A DNA stretch of 40,793 nt from a virus: positions 1-40,793 of the IMG/VR virus record IMGVR_UViG_3300006641_000058. One strand, 5' to 3'. The notes beneath the pieces were generated by a model. It ran no database searches and was not told the origin of the DNA. It saw nothing but the letters and a program-made list of their open reading frames with translations. Positions 24,281 to 29,890 of the stretch are shown here, piece after piece. Position numbers and translations under genes: made by a program. Each line of letters begins with the position of its first letter. Positions within the stretch are counted from its first letter, which is position 1.

Positions 24281-24307
24281 GGGGGGGCAGGCAAAGCCTG
24301 CCCCCCC
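24281..24307. terminator. 12-bp GC hairpin after the 24315-24833 gene
   Basis: GGGGGGGCAGGC pairs with GCCTGCCCCCCC around AAA. On the minus strand it starts eight bases after the gene's stop. There is no T-run after it; C/T-rich sequence follows. Likely a U-less terminator or 3'-end stabiliser. Confidence 0.55.
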
Positions 24308-24314
24308 CGAACGC

Positions 24315-24833
24315 TCAACTCGTGATCGCACGCACGAGGTCTTGCGTCGACTGACCGCCAGACTGAACACCGAAGTGCTCGCACGCTTCCGCAAAGGAAA
24401 TCTTGCGGCACTGCGGCTCACCGTTCTCTCCCTTGTACACAAGGAACTGAACACGCGACGGAACCTTACGGCCCGTAGGCTTACCGTCAGGACCACGCTC
24501 CAAATCATACGTTTTGATCCCGTTGTCCAGCACACGCTCCACGTTGGCAAAGTCCCACGTTTCTACGGCGTGGATACCTTCATCCATGGCATTGATCACA
24601 GCCATGCACATGGAGGAACCCCAACCGCCAGGCTGCGGCTTCGCGAACTGGAAGCGAGTAGGATCATTCTTCCACGGCACCATCTCCGAGACTTTCCAGG
24701 TGCTACGGTTCGTGTAGCGGATCGCCTGCTCGAAGACCTGGCAGAAGAAGAGGTCGGCGATGACCTCACCTTGCCCGTTCAGGAACTGCTTACGGAAGAT
24801 GAGCGGCTCGCGCTCAGTGGACTGCTGGTTCAT
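24315..24833 (-). CDS. Hypothetical early protein, 172 residues
   Basis: ATG 24833 lies behind TTTAGGAGG, one of the stronger ribosome-binding sites here. The sequence (NGQGEVIADLFFCQVFEQAI, YTNRSTWKVSEMVPWKNDPT, GWGSSMCMAVINAMDEGI, RVQFLVYKGENGEPQCRKIS) is a mixed alpha/beta domain with no recognised catalytic motif. It is flanked by hairpins on both sides and may be expressed as its own unit. Function unknown. Confidence 0.65.
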   Translation of the reverse strand: MNQQSTEREPLIFRKQFLNGQGEVIADLFFCQVFEQAIRYTNRSTWKVSEMVPWKNDPTRFQFAKPQPGGWGSSMCMAVINAMDEGIHAVETWDFANVERVLDNGIKTYDLERGPDGKPTGRKVPSRVQFLVYKGENGEPQCRKISFAEACEHFGVQSGGQSTQDLVRAITS

Positions 24834-24875
24834 GGTGATTACCTCCTAAAGTGTGAATATACCGACTAACCGCCA

Positions 24876-24908
24876 GGGGGGCGGCCAGCCCGTAGGCTGC
24901 CGCCCCCC
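24876..24908. repeat. Hairpin repeat family, copy (a)
   Basis: GGGGGGCGG, bulged C, CAGCC, loop CGTA, GGCTG, CCGCCCCCC. On the minus strand it begins about six bases after the TAG of the 33-residue gene. It is nearly identical to copy (b), including flanking ACCCGC and the stop codon. Confidence 0.8.
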
Positions 24909-24914
24909 ACCCGC

Positions 24915-25016
24915 CTAACGCCCGCACGCCCGACGAGCACACCAGTCCTGCCAGCGTGTGCTGGTAGACAAGCGCATTGCTGCGTTCCAGAACTTCCAAC
25001 GAAACGTAGGATTCAC
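24915..25016 (-). CDS. 33-residue basic peptide
   Basis: GTG 25016 overlaps the TGA of the previous gene (GTGA), which supports translation. The peptide (NPTFRWKFWNAAMRLSTSTR, then WQDWCARRACGR) is basic and Trp-rich with two Cys. No family is recognised. The end of the gene runs straight into hairpin repeat (a). Confidence 0.5.
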   Translation of the reverse strand: MNPTFRWKFWNAAMRLSTSTRWQDWCARRACGR

Positions 25017-25306
25017 CGAATCACCCCCCTTCCCCGAGCATCGTCCTCCACACGATTGATCCACCGCCACGTAGCGTCCCAATCCCAGTTGAAACGCTGC
25101 GCCAGAACGAACCACGGCTCACACTCGTCGCACACGTTGTCGAACTTCTCCGACTGAACGACCCCGTGCTTCTCCTGACCGCCGCAGCAGCAGCAACCGT
25201 CGAACCGACGCAACGGCTTGGCCTCAGACCAAACCATCGCAAACACGATCGCCCACGCAGCCATAAAGCCAGCGAACGCCACCACCATTACTTGTCCCAT
25301 CAACAT
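25013..25306 (-). CDS. Membrane protein with cytoplasmic-type Cys cluster
   Basis: The protein has 97 residues from ATG 25306, with AGGAGG seven bases upstream; GTG 25309 and ATG 25300 are alternatives. An N-terminal membrane helix (GQVMVVAFAGFMAAWAIVFA) is followed by a zinc-ribbon-like domain: CCCCGG at about residues 38-43 and CDEC near 59. A helical basic tail (WRWINRVEDDARGRG) ends the protein. It may tether a metal-binding domain at the host membrane. Function unknown. Confidence 0.65.
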   Translation of the reverse strand: MLMGQVMVVAFAGFMAAWAIVFAMVWSEAKPLRRFDGCCCCGGQEKHGVVQSEKFDNVCDECEPWFVLAQRFNWDWDATWRWINRVEDDARGRGVIR

Positions 25307-25554
25307 CACACACCCTCCTCGTCAAGTACGCCATTGAGCCACACGTCGAACGCCTCGTAGTCGTCTGGTTGGATCCCACCACGGACCACTCTCCACCCAC
25401 TGCCAACACGCTCCGTACGATCAGCCCGCACACGGAACCCGTAATCTGCCAACGCCTCCCGCAGACTGTCGAAGCAACCGAAACAGATCATGCGACCGTT
25501 CAGTTCCGTCACCTCCCCCTCACTGTGGAACCCATCACACATCAAGCACACCAT
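25306..25554 (-). CDS. Small zinc-ribbon protein
   Basis: The protein has 82 residues from ATG 25554. CLMC (residues 3-6) and CFGC (residues 24-27) make a compact treble-clef or zinc-ribbon start: VCLMCDGFHSEGEVTELNGR, then MICFGCFDSL. A basic strand and an acidic helix follow. It resembles small zinc proteins common in actinophage early regions. Both ends overlap neighbours by one base (TGATG). Confidence 0.65.
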   Translation of the reverse strand: MVCLMCDGFHSEGEVTELNGRMICFGCFDSLREALADYGFRVRADRTERVGSGWRVVRGGIQPDDYEAFDVWLNGVLDEEGV

Positions 25555-25691
25555 CAGACGTAGTCCTCCTCGTCCACCACTGCCGCAAGCAGCAGTTCCA
25601 GTTCAGCCTTCATCGCCTCAGCCAGCAGCGCACGATCCAGCGTCCAGCCGTACGCACGCTCCTCACCGACTTCATCCCACTCACCTTGCAT
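25554..25691 (-). CDS. 45-residue acidic helical protein
   Basis: A short gene from ATG 25691 behind a strong AAGGAGGT. It ends in a TGA that shares a base with the next ATG at 25554. The protein (RALLAEAMKAELELLLAAVV then DEEDYV) is mostly one amphipathic acidic helix. Good ribosome site and coupling make it a real gene; function unknown. Confidence 0.65.
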   Translation of the reverse strand: MQGEWDEVGEERAYGWTLDRALLAEAMKAELELLLAAVVDEEDYV

Positions 25692-25712
25692 CGGACCTCC
25701 TTAGTCCATCCA

Positions 25713-25743
25713 GGGGGCGGCCAGCCCGTAGGCTGCCGCCCCC
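25713..25743. repeat. Hairpin repeat family, copy (b)
   Basis: GGGGGCGG, bulged C, CAGCC, loop CGTA, GGCTG, CCGCCCCC. On the minus strand it lies directly after the TAG of the gene at 25750-26028 and before the ribosome site of the next gene. It is a near-duplicate of copy (a). Confidence 0.8.
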
Positions 25744-25749
25744 CACCCG

Positions 25750-26028
25750 CTAAAACGGCTCAGGGCCGAACTCGTCGTACTTCCCTTTCTGGTGGATCCA
25801 CTTCACGGCACTGTCGTAGACCACTTGGGCGTACCTGTCGGAGGCGTCGACCTCCATGGCCGTCATCAGGTCGTCCACAGCCGTCGACCACGGGTACACA
25901 TCCAGTTCGCGTATTGCGTCCACCATGGCGAACATGTCGTCAGCGCCAGCCAAGCACCACGGTTCCTCCTCGGGGTTGCAGAACGGGCACGATCCCCCAG
26001 GAGCAGGGGAGAAGCAGCGAAGCATCAT
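25750..26028 (-). CDS. Small CxxC protein, first of the early small-gene run
   Basis: The protein has 92 residues from ATG 26028, with GGAGG seven bases upstream. GGSCPFCNPEEEPWC has a CxxC and a third Cys. The rest is helical (ADDMFAMVDAIRELDVYPWS, STAVDDLMTAMEV). A 13-bp hairpin lies 23 bases upstream of the start codon. No family recognised. Confidence 0.65.
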   Translation of the reverse strand: MMLRCFSPAPGGSCPFCNPEEEPWCLAGADDMFAMVDAIRELDVYPWSTAVDDLMTAMEVDASDRYAQVVYDSAVKWIHQKGKYDEFGPEPF

Positions 26029-26050
26029 AGCGTTACCTCCAAATCGTTGA

Positions 26051-26081
26051 GAGCGGGATTGCTCATCAGAGCATCCCGCTC
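26051..26081. repeat. 13-bp hairpin before the 26028 start
   Basis: GAGCGGGAT, bulged T, GCTC, loop ATCA, GAGC, ATCCCGCTC. It would be in the 5' leader of the gene at 25750-26028, just upstream of its ribosome-binding site. It could regulate translation or end an upstream transcript. Confidence 0.7.
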
Positions 26082-26144
26082 CACCCGCAACACACGCTGT
26101 TCCGCGCGGCTGGTATCTAACTGAGGTACGCTGTTGGAGGCTGT

Positions 26145-26241
26145 CTATGGTGGGAAGACTGGTTGTGTGTGGCGAGGGGGGGAGGGGGGCCGACGGTTTA
26201 CGACCCTCTCGCTAAATGTGTGCGGTTCAGTCCCACCATAG
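26145..26241. ncRNA. Possible structured RNA closed by an 11-bp stem
   Basis: CTATGGTGGGA (26145-26155) pairs perfectly with TCCCACCATAG (26231-26241). Inside, GCGAGGGGG (26172-26180) pairs with CCCTCTCGC (26204-26212) with one G-T wobble. An alternative pairing lets ACTG (26158-26161) extend the closing stem with CAGT (26228-26231), leaving AAG bulged. The 3' strand contains the TTCAGTCCC motif seen in two other gaps. It is not a tRNA: no T-arm or anticodon arm fits. Strand and expression unknown. Confidence 0.45.
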
Positions 26242-26244
26242 GGG

Positions 26245-26265
26245 GGGGCACCCTTCGGGTTCCCC
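26245..26265. repeat. GC hairpin with TTC loop
   Basis: GGGG C ACCC, loop TTC, GGGT T CCCC: eight pairs with one internal C/T mismatch, directly after the 11-bp-stem element. It lacks a T-run on either side. Confidence 0.6.
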
Positions 26266-26373
26266 GTGTATATTACCGTCTGTCCGCATTTGCTATTGCG
26301 GGTGGGGGTTTTCCACAGGGTTGTGGGCCTGGTTGTGGTTTTCTGTGGGGGTGGGGGCTGTACCCTGGTGGCT

Positions 26374-26397
26374 CACAGCCCCTTTTAGGGGGCTGTG
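26374..26397. repeat. 9-bp perfect hairpin
   Basis: CACAGCCCC pairs with GGGGCTGTG around the loop TTTTAG. It sits three bases after a TGTACCCTGGTGG repeat, so the two may act together as a control site. Confidence 0.7.
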
Positions 26398-26463
26398 GCT
26401 GGTGCTGGTCGCCTCCCGTTGGTCGGCGTGTACCCTGATGGTTTTTTTGTAGGGGTCAGCACG

Positions 26464-26485
26464 GTAGACGGTGGGGGCCGTCTAC
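26464..26485. repeat. 8-bp perfect hairpin
   Basis: GTAGACGG pairs with CCGTCTAC around the loop TGGGGG. On the minus strand it follows TTGACA at about 26511-26516, a -35-like hexamer without a good -10 partner. Confidence 0.65.
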
Positions 26486-26564
26486 TTGTGTGGGTGTGAT
26501 CGGGCCTGTGTCAAGGGTTTTACCCTACCGCTGCGAGGGTGCGCCAGGACGGTGGCCGTGTTGT

Positions 26565-26708
26565 TTAGTTTGAGAGTTGTCGTCGTCGTTCGTTGTTGCA
26601 GTGTCGGTGGTAGTTGCCGACGGTGCGGTTTTTGATTTGGACGATGACGTGGTCTTTTTGGTGGCGGATGGGTGTGTTGCAGAGGGTGCAGTCGATGGGG
26701 TAGTTCAT
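26565..26708 (-). CDS. Small CxxC basic protein
   Basis: The protein has 47 residues from ATG 26708, overlapping the previous stop in ATGA. DCTLCNTPIRHQKDHVIVQI, then GNYHRHCNNERRR, has Cys/Cys/His/Cys spacing like a small zinc finger, with a basic C-terminus. It is likely nucleic-acid binding. No family recognised. It is the last gene before the 536-base non-coding region. Confidence 0.6.
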   Translation of the reverse strand: MNYPIDCTLCNTPIRHQKDHVIVQIKNRTVGNYHRHCNNERRRQLSN

Positions 26709-26854
26709 GGGGTGAAGATTTGGGGGGTGATGCGGTCGGTGTTTTCTGCGGCTTGGTCTGCGAGTTCGTTTTCGACGCAGGTGATGCACCAGTTGCTGTG
26801 GGGGTACAGGTCGTTGGGTTTGGTGGGTTCGCCGCAGGCGTTGCATTCTATCAC
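26705..26854 (-). CDS. Small zinc-ribbon protein, probably first minus-strand gene
   Basis: The protein has 49 residues from GTG 26854; the ribosome site is poor, and the frame stays open further upstream. CNACGEPTKPNDLYPHSNWC, then ITC, gives two CxxC pairs in a zinc-ribbon layout. An acidic tail follows (ENELADQAAENTDRITPQIF). The four-base overlap with the next gene and the clean Cys pattern make it credible. It starts only 134 bases from the divergent terminase operon. Confidence 0.55.
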   Translation of the reverse strand: MIECNACGEPTKPNDLYPHSNWCITCVENELADQAAENTDRITPQIFTP

Positions 26855-26987
26855 TACTTGTGGGGTGGGGTGTCCCGTAGGGGACAGTTGGGGTGTGTGT
26901 TGCAGGTGTGGTGGGGCTGCTGCGACTTCCCGCCTCCTTCCCTGGTTGCGCGCCCTGCCCGCCTGCGTTGTCGATTGGAGGTTTGGT
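26855..26987. promoter_or_regulatory. Divergent intergenic region
   Basis: 133 bases between the minus-strand early genes and the plus-strand terminase operon. Promoters for both directions are expected here. I see the ribosome-binding site GGAGG for the small terminase gene at about 26977-26981 and a minus-strand AAGGAGG without a nearby start codon. No clear -35/-10 pair is visible. Confidence 0.4.
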
Positions 26988-27398
26988 ATGGATGTGTGGA
27001 ATCAGTGGCCGAAGGATGGGTCTTTGCCTGCGGTGGTGGAGGAGTATGTGGAGTGGTTGGTGTCGATGGAGCGTCAGCCGTCTACAAAGAGGGCGTGGGC
27101 GGCGGAGCATGGGGTGTCGGTTTCGTCGTTGACGAATTGGGATCGGGATGATCGTGTGCGGCGGGCGGTGGATGCGCGGTGTTCTGAGTTGAATATGTCG
27201 CCTGAGCGGATTCAGTCGGTGATTGATGCGGTGTTTCGGTCGGCGCAGCAGGGTGATATGAAGGCTGCACAGTTGTATTTGCAGCATGTGGATCGGTTGG
27301 CTCCGAAGCGGACGATTATTGAGGATCGTCGGGTGTCGTCTTTGTCGGATGAGGAGTTGCGGGCGGAGTTGGCTGGGTTGGGGTTGTTGGACAACTGA
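26988..27398 (+). CDS. terS: Terminase small subunit-like protein
   Basis: The protein has 136 residues from ATG 26988 (GGAGG upstream); the longer open frame upstream overlaps the minus-strand CxxC genes and is rejected. An N-terminal helix-turn-helix (STKRAWAAEHGVSVSSLTNW) is followed by a long helix pair (MSPERIQSVIDAVFRSAQQG, DMKAAQLYLQHVD), the usual layout of small terminase subunits, which recognise viral DNA for packaging. It ends one base before the large subunit's start. The call rests on this layout and position. Confidence 0.75.
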   Translation: MDVWNQWPKDGSLPAVVEEYVEWLVSMERQPSTKRAWAAEHGVSVSSLTNWDRDDRVRRAVDARCSELNMSPERIQSVIDAVFRSAQQGDMKAAQLYLQHVDRLAPKRTIIEDRRVSSLSDEELRAELAGLGLLDN

Positions 27399-27399
27399 G

Positions 27400-28959
27400 A
27401 TGTTTTCTAAATCTGAGTTGGTGGTGGAGGCGAAGTGGCGGGCGTATGCGGACGATCCTGTCAAGTTTTTTCGGGATTGTTGGCATATTCAGCATCCTGA
27501 GAAGGGGGCGATGCTGTTCGATTTGTTCGGTCCGCAGGAGCGGGCGTTGCAGACGTTCCGTGAGGAACGGTATGTGGTGACGTTGAAGGCCCGTCAGATC
27601 GGCTGGACGACGTTGGTGGCGGGTTATGCGTTTTGGTTGGCATATTTTCATCCTGATCGTCTGATCATCTTTTTGTCGAAGGGTGAGCGGGAGGCGTCTG
27701 CGATTTTGCGGATGGTGGGGTATGGGATGAAGCGGTTGCCTGAGTGGATGCGGGATCGTGGCCCGAAGGTGTTGCGGGATAATCAGTCGACGTTGGAGTT
27801 TTCTAACGGGTCGTCGGTGGAGTCGTTGCCGTCGAAGTCGGATCCTGCGCGTGGCCGTTCGTGTTATTTGGCGGTGGTGGACGAGTGGGCGTTCTTGGAG
27901 AACCCTGATGAGGCGTGGGCGTCGATCGAACCGATCGCGGATGTGGGCGGTCGGGTGATCGGCTTGTCGACGGCGAACGGGTGGGGAAACTTTTTTCATC
28001 GTCTGTTTACGGGGGCGGAGGCGGGGACGAATCGGTTTGCGGCGTTGTTTGAGCCGTGGTCGGCACGGTCGGATCGGGATGCTGATTGGTATGAGGTGAA
28101 GCGGCAGTCGTTGCCTGTGTGGCAGTTGCATCAGGAGTATCCGACGACGCCTGAGGAGGCGTTCATCAAGTCGGGTAATCCGTTTTTTGATCCTGATGCG
28201 TTGGCGGCGTTGGAGGTGCGGGAGCCTGAGCGGGGCCGTTTGGTGGCGGGCGATTTTGTGACGTTTGTGGCGGGGGAGGGGCCGTTGTCGTTGTGGGAGC
28301 GGCCGCAGGCGAACGAGACGTATGTGGTGGGTGCGGATGTGGCGGAGGGGTTGGAGCATGGCGATTATTGTTCGGCGCATGTGGTGCGGTGGCGGACGCA
28401 TGAAGTGGTGGCCCATTGGCATGGGCATGTGTCACCTGACGAGTTTGCGGGCATTTTGGCCGATTTGGGAACGTTTTACAATCAGGCGTTGGTGGGGGTG
28501 GAGAACAACAACCATGGTTTGACGACCTGTAAGTATTTGAAAGATTGGTATCGGTACCCGAACATTTTTTATTCGCGGATTGTGGACGAACGGTCAAGGC
28601 GCACGACGAACAAGATCGGCTGGTCTACGACGAAGAAGACGCGTCCGTTGATGTTGGACGATTTGGCGACGGCGTTGCGGGACGGGTCGTTGGGTTTGTG
28701 GTGTCGGCCGACGGTGGCGGAGTTACGGACGTTTGTGCGGGACGAGATGGGCAGGATGCGCGGCTCGCCGTTCGATGACCGTGTGATGTCGTTGGCGATC
28801 GCGGTGCAGATGTTGGGGTATGCGGTGCAGTTCCATCGGGATCAGGGGCGGGAGCAGTATGGGACGTTGGCTTGGTGGGAGCAGCAGGTGCGGCGGGAGC
28901 CTGAGGTGCAGGTGATCGGGGCGCATAATGTGCGTGGGACGGGACATTCGGGGCTGTAG
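27400..28959 (+). CDS. terL: Terminase large subunit
   Basis: The protein has 519 residues from ATG 27400. The ATPase has a variant Walker A KARQIGWTT (about residues 63-71), typical of this packaging family, and Walker B AVVDEWAF near residue 159. The C-terminal nuclease domain has acids in VVGADVAEG (near 312), VGVENNNHG (near 365) and DDRVMSLAIA (near 459). It pumps DNA into the prohead and cuts it to length, working with the small subunit upstream and the portal downstream. Complete and of normal length. Confidence 0.92.
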   Translation: MFSKSELVVEAKWRAYADDPVKFFRDCWHIQHPEKGAMLFDLFGPQERALQTFREERYVVTLKARQIGWTTLVAGYAFWLAYFHPDRLIIFLSKGEREASAILRMVGYGMKRLPEWMRDRGPKVLRDNQSTLEFSNGSSVESLPSKSDPARGRSCYLAVVDEWAFLENPDEAWASIEPIADVGGRVIGLSTANGWGNFFHRLFTGAEAGTNRFAALFEPWSARSDRDADWYEVKRQSLPVWQLHQEYPTTPEEAFIKSGNPFFDPDALAALEVREPERGRLVAGDFVTFVAGEGPLSLWERPQANETYVVGADVAEGLEHGDYCSAHVVRWRTHEVVAHWHGHVSPDEFAGILADLGTFYNQALVGVENNNHGLTTCKYLKDWYRYPNIFYSRIVDERSRRTTNKIGWSTTKKTRPLMLDDLATALRDGSLGLWCRPTVAELRTFVRDEMGRMRGSPFDDRVMSLAIAVQMLGYAVQFHRDQGREQYGTLAWWEQQVRREPEVQVIGAHNVRGTGHSGL

Positions 28960-28963
28960 GGCG

Positions 28964-29197
28964 ATGGCAGATTGTGAACATTCGCAGCATTGGGGTTTGG
29001 ACGTGTGTCCTGGCTTGACTGATTCCGAACGGGAGTTCGGGGAGAAGGTCAGGTCGGTCTGTTTGAACTTTGTGGCGGCGGGTGGTAAGGACGATTGGCA
29101 TGGCCCGACCGTCAAGGAGCGTGTGGACGAGATGTATACGAATGCTGAGAAGTATGGGAATCGTCCGCCTGAGTATGTGGGGCGGAGGTGGGTCTGA
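28964..29197 (+). CDS. Hypothetical 77-residue protein between terminase and portal
   Basis: From ATG 28964, four bases after the terminase stop. It contains two Cys and a His (DCEHSQHWGLDVCPG) and a helical acidic middle. It ends in RPPEYVGRRWV and shares a base with the next ATG. No family recognised. Confidence 0.6.
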   Translation: MADCEHSQHWGLDVCPGLTDSEREFGEKVRSVCLNFVAAGGKDDWHGPTVKERVDEMYTNAEKYGNRPPEYVGRRWV

Positions 29198-29877
29198 TGG
29201 ACGGTTCTCGCCAAGCAGCAGAACGCATGCTGGGCCGCCCCTTTCGTGCAGACGAACTGATCGCCCCTTTTGAATCGGGCGGCTACGAAGGCAGTTGGCA
29301 GGGGCAGTCGTTTGTGCCCTACGACGCGTACGGATTCAACTCGCCTATTTCAAATGAAAATCATTTGAAAGTTTTGGGTGCGTTAAACTCTTACGAGGGA
29401 CGAGCCAACCTAATCAATTGGCTTCAACACGCCGCACAGACAGTTCCTCCCGCAATGACTTTTCCCAGGGACGTGTCTAATCGCGACCGCGACCTTATGA
29501 ACAACGCAATGCAGACGGATGCGGGACGCGAAGCGCTTACTCAATGGTTTATTGGCATGCGCGAAAAACTTGCGGCGGAACGCCAGGCGGCAAATAGGGC
29601 TGCTGCCAGAGAACGCTATCGAACCGCTCAGGGCGGAATTGATTATTTCGACGCGCCTGGCCGATACCGAGAAAGCAGGGCGGCAAATCTTCCTTTTGAA
29701 ATAAGCGAATCTAAGCAGCGGAACGGCAGACGTTCTCGGCCCCGTTCAAAGCCTGTTTCCAAGTCGCTTATAGACCGTTTTGTTGACGTAGCAGAAGATT
29801 TTGCTCCCAGGATTATTCGCGGGCCAAAGGATCGGGATCCTTGGTTTATGCCGAACAGACTGCCGTGGCCTTTTTGA
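29197..29877 (+). CDS. Hypothetical structural-module protein
   Basis: The protein has 226 residues from ATG 29197 with GGAGG upstream. The N-terminal half is mixed (AERMLGRPFRADELIAPFES). The middle is an Ala/Arg-rich helix (REKLAAERQAANRAAARERY) and the C-terminus is basic and Trp/Pro-rich. Its base composition is AT-richer than its neighbours and like that of the 663-2328 genes. That hints at a shared role (a minor virion protein) or separate acquisition. No family recognised. Confidence 0.6.
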   Translation: MDGSRQAAERMLGRPFRADELIAPFESGGYEGSWQGQSFVPYDAYGFNSPISNENHLKVLGALNSYEGRANLINWLQHAAQTVPPAMTFPRDVSNRDRDLMNNAMQTDAGREALTQWFIGMREKLAAERQAANRAAARERYRTAQGGIDYFDAPGRYRESRAANLPFEISESKQRNGRRSRPRSKPVSKSLIDRFVDVAEDFAPRIIRGPKDRDPWFMPNRLPWPF

Positions 29878-29890
29878 TGGTTGAACTCTA

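Larger units (their letters stand above)
23971..24314 (-). promoter_or_regulatory. Non-coding gap with repeated elements
   Basis: 344 bases without a convincing gene. From high to low coordinates: a 12-bp hairpin (24281-24307), two copies of TGGACTCCTT (24193-24202 and 24140-24149, plus strand), one TTCAGTCCC (24155-24163), two related ACGTTTTTGMGAC stretches on the minus strand, a G-rich minus-strand tract (24050-24090), and the variant hairpin 24021-24051. The layout suggests a leader with promoter or RNA control elements for the genes starting at 23970. No clear -35/-10 pair is seen. Confidence 0.5.
26029..26564. other. 536-base structured non-coding region
   Basis: No credible gene on either strand. 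It is packed with inverted repeats: 26051-26081, 26145-26241, 26245-26265, 26374-26397 and 26464-26485. It also has a DnaA-box-like TTTTCCACA (26309-26317) and two copies of TGTACCCTGRTGG (26359-26371, 26429-26441), with a related TTTTACCCTACC at 26518. It lies inside the minus-strand block. It may be a replication origin, a small-RNA locus or a long regulated leader. No AT-rich unwinding element stands out, which argues against a standard bacterial origin. Confidence 0.6.

Noticed and set aside
26163-26452. Plus-strand open frames of 78-91 residues
   Set aside because: Gly/Trp-rich translations of the GC-rich hairpin region, without ribosome sites or coupling.
26577-26987. Upstream extension of the small terminase frame
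   Set aside because: The minus strand there encodes two coupled CxxC proteins, and a good ribosome site precedes ATG 26988.
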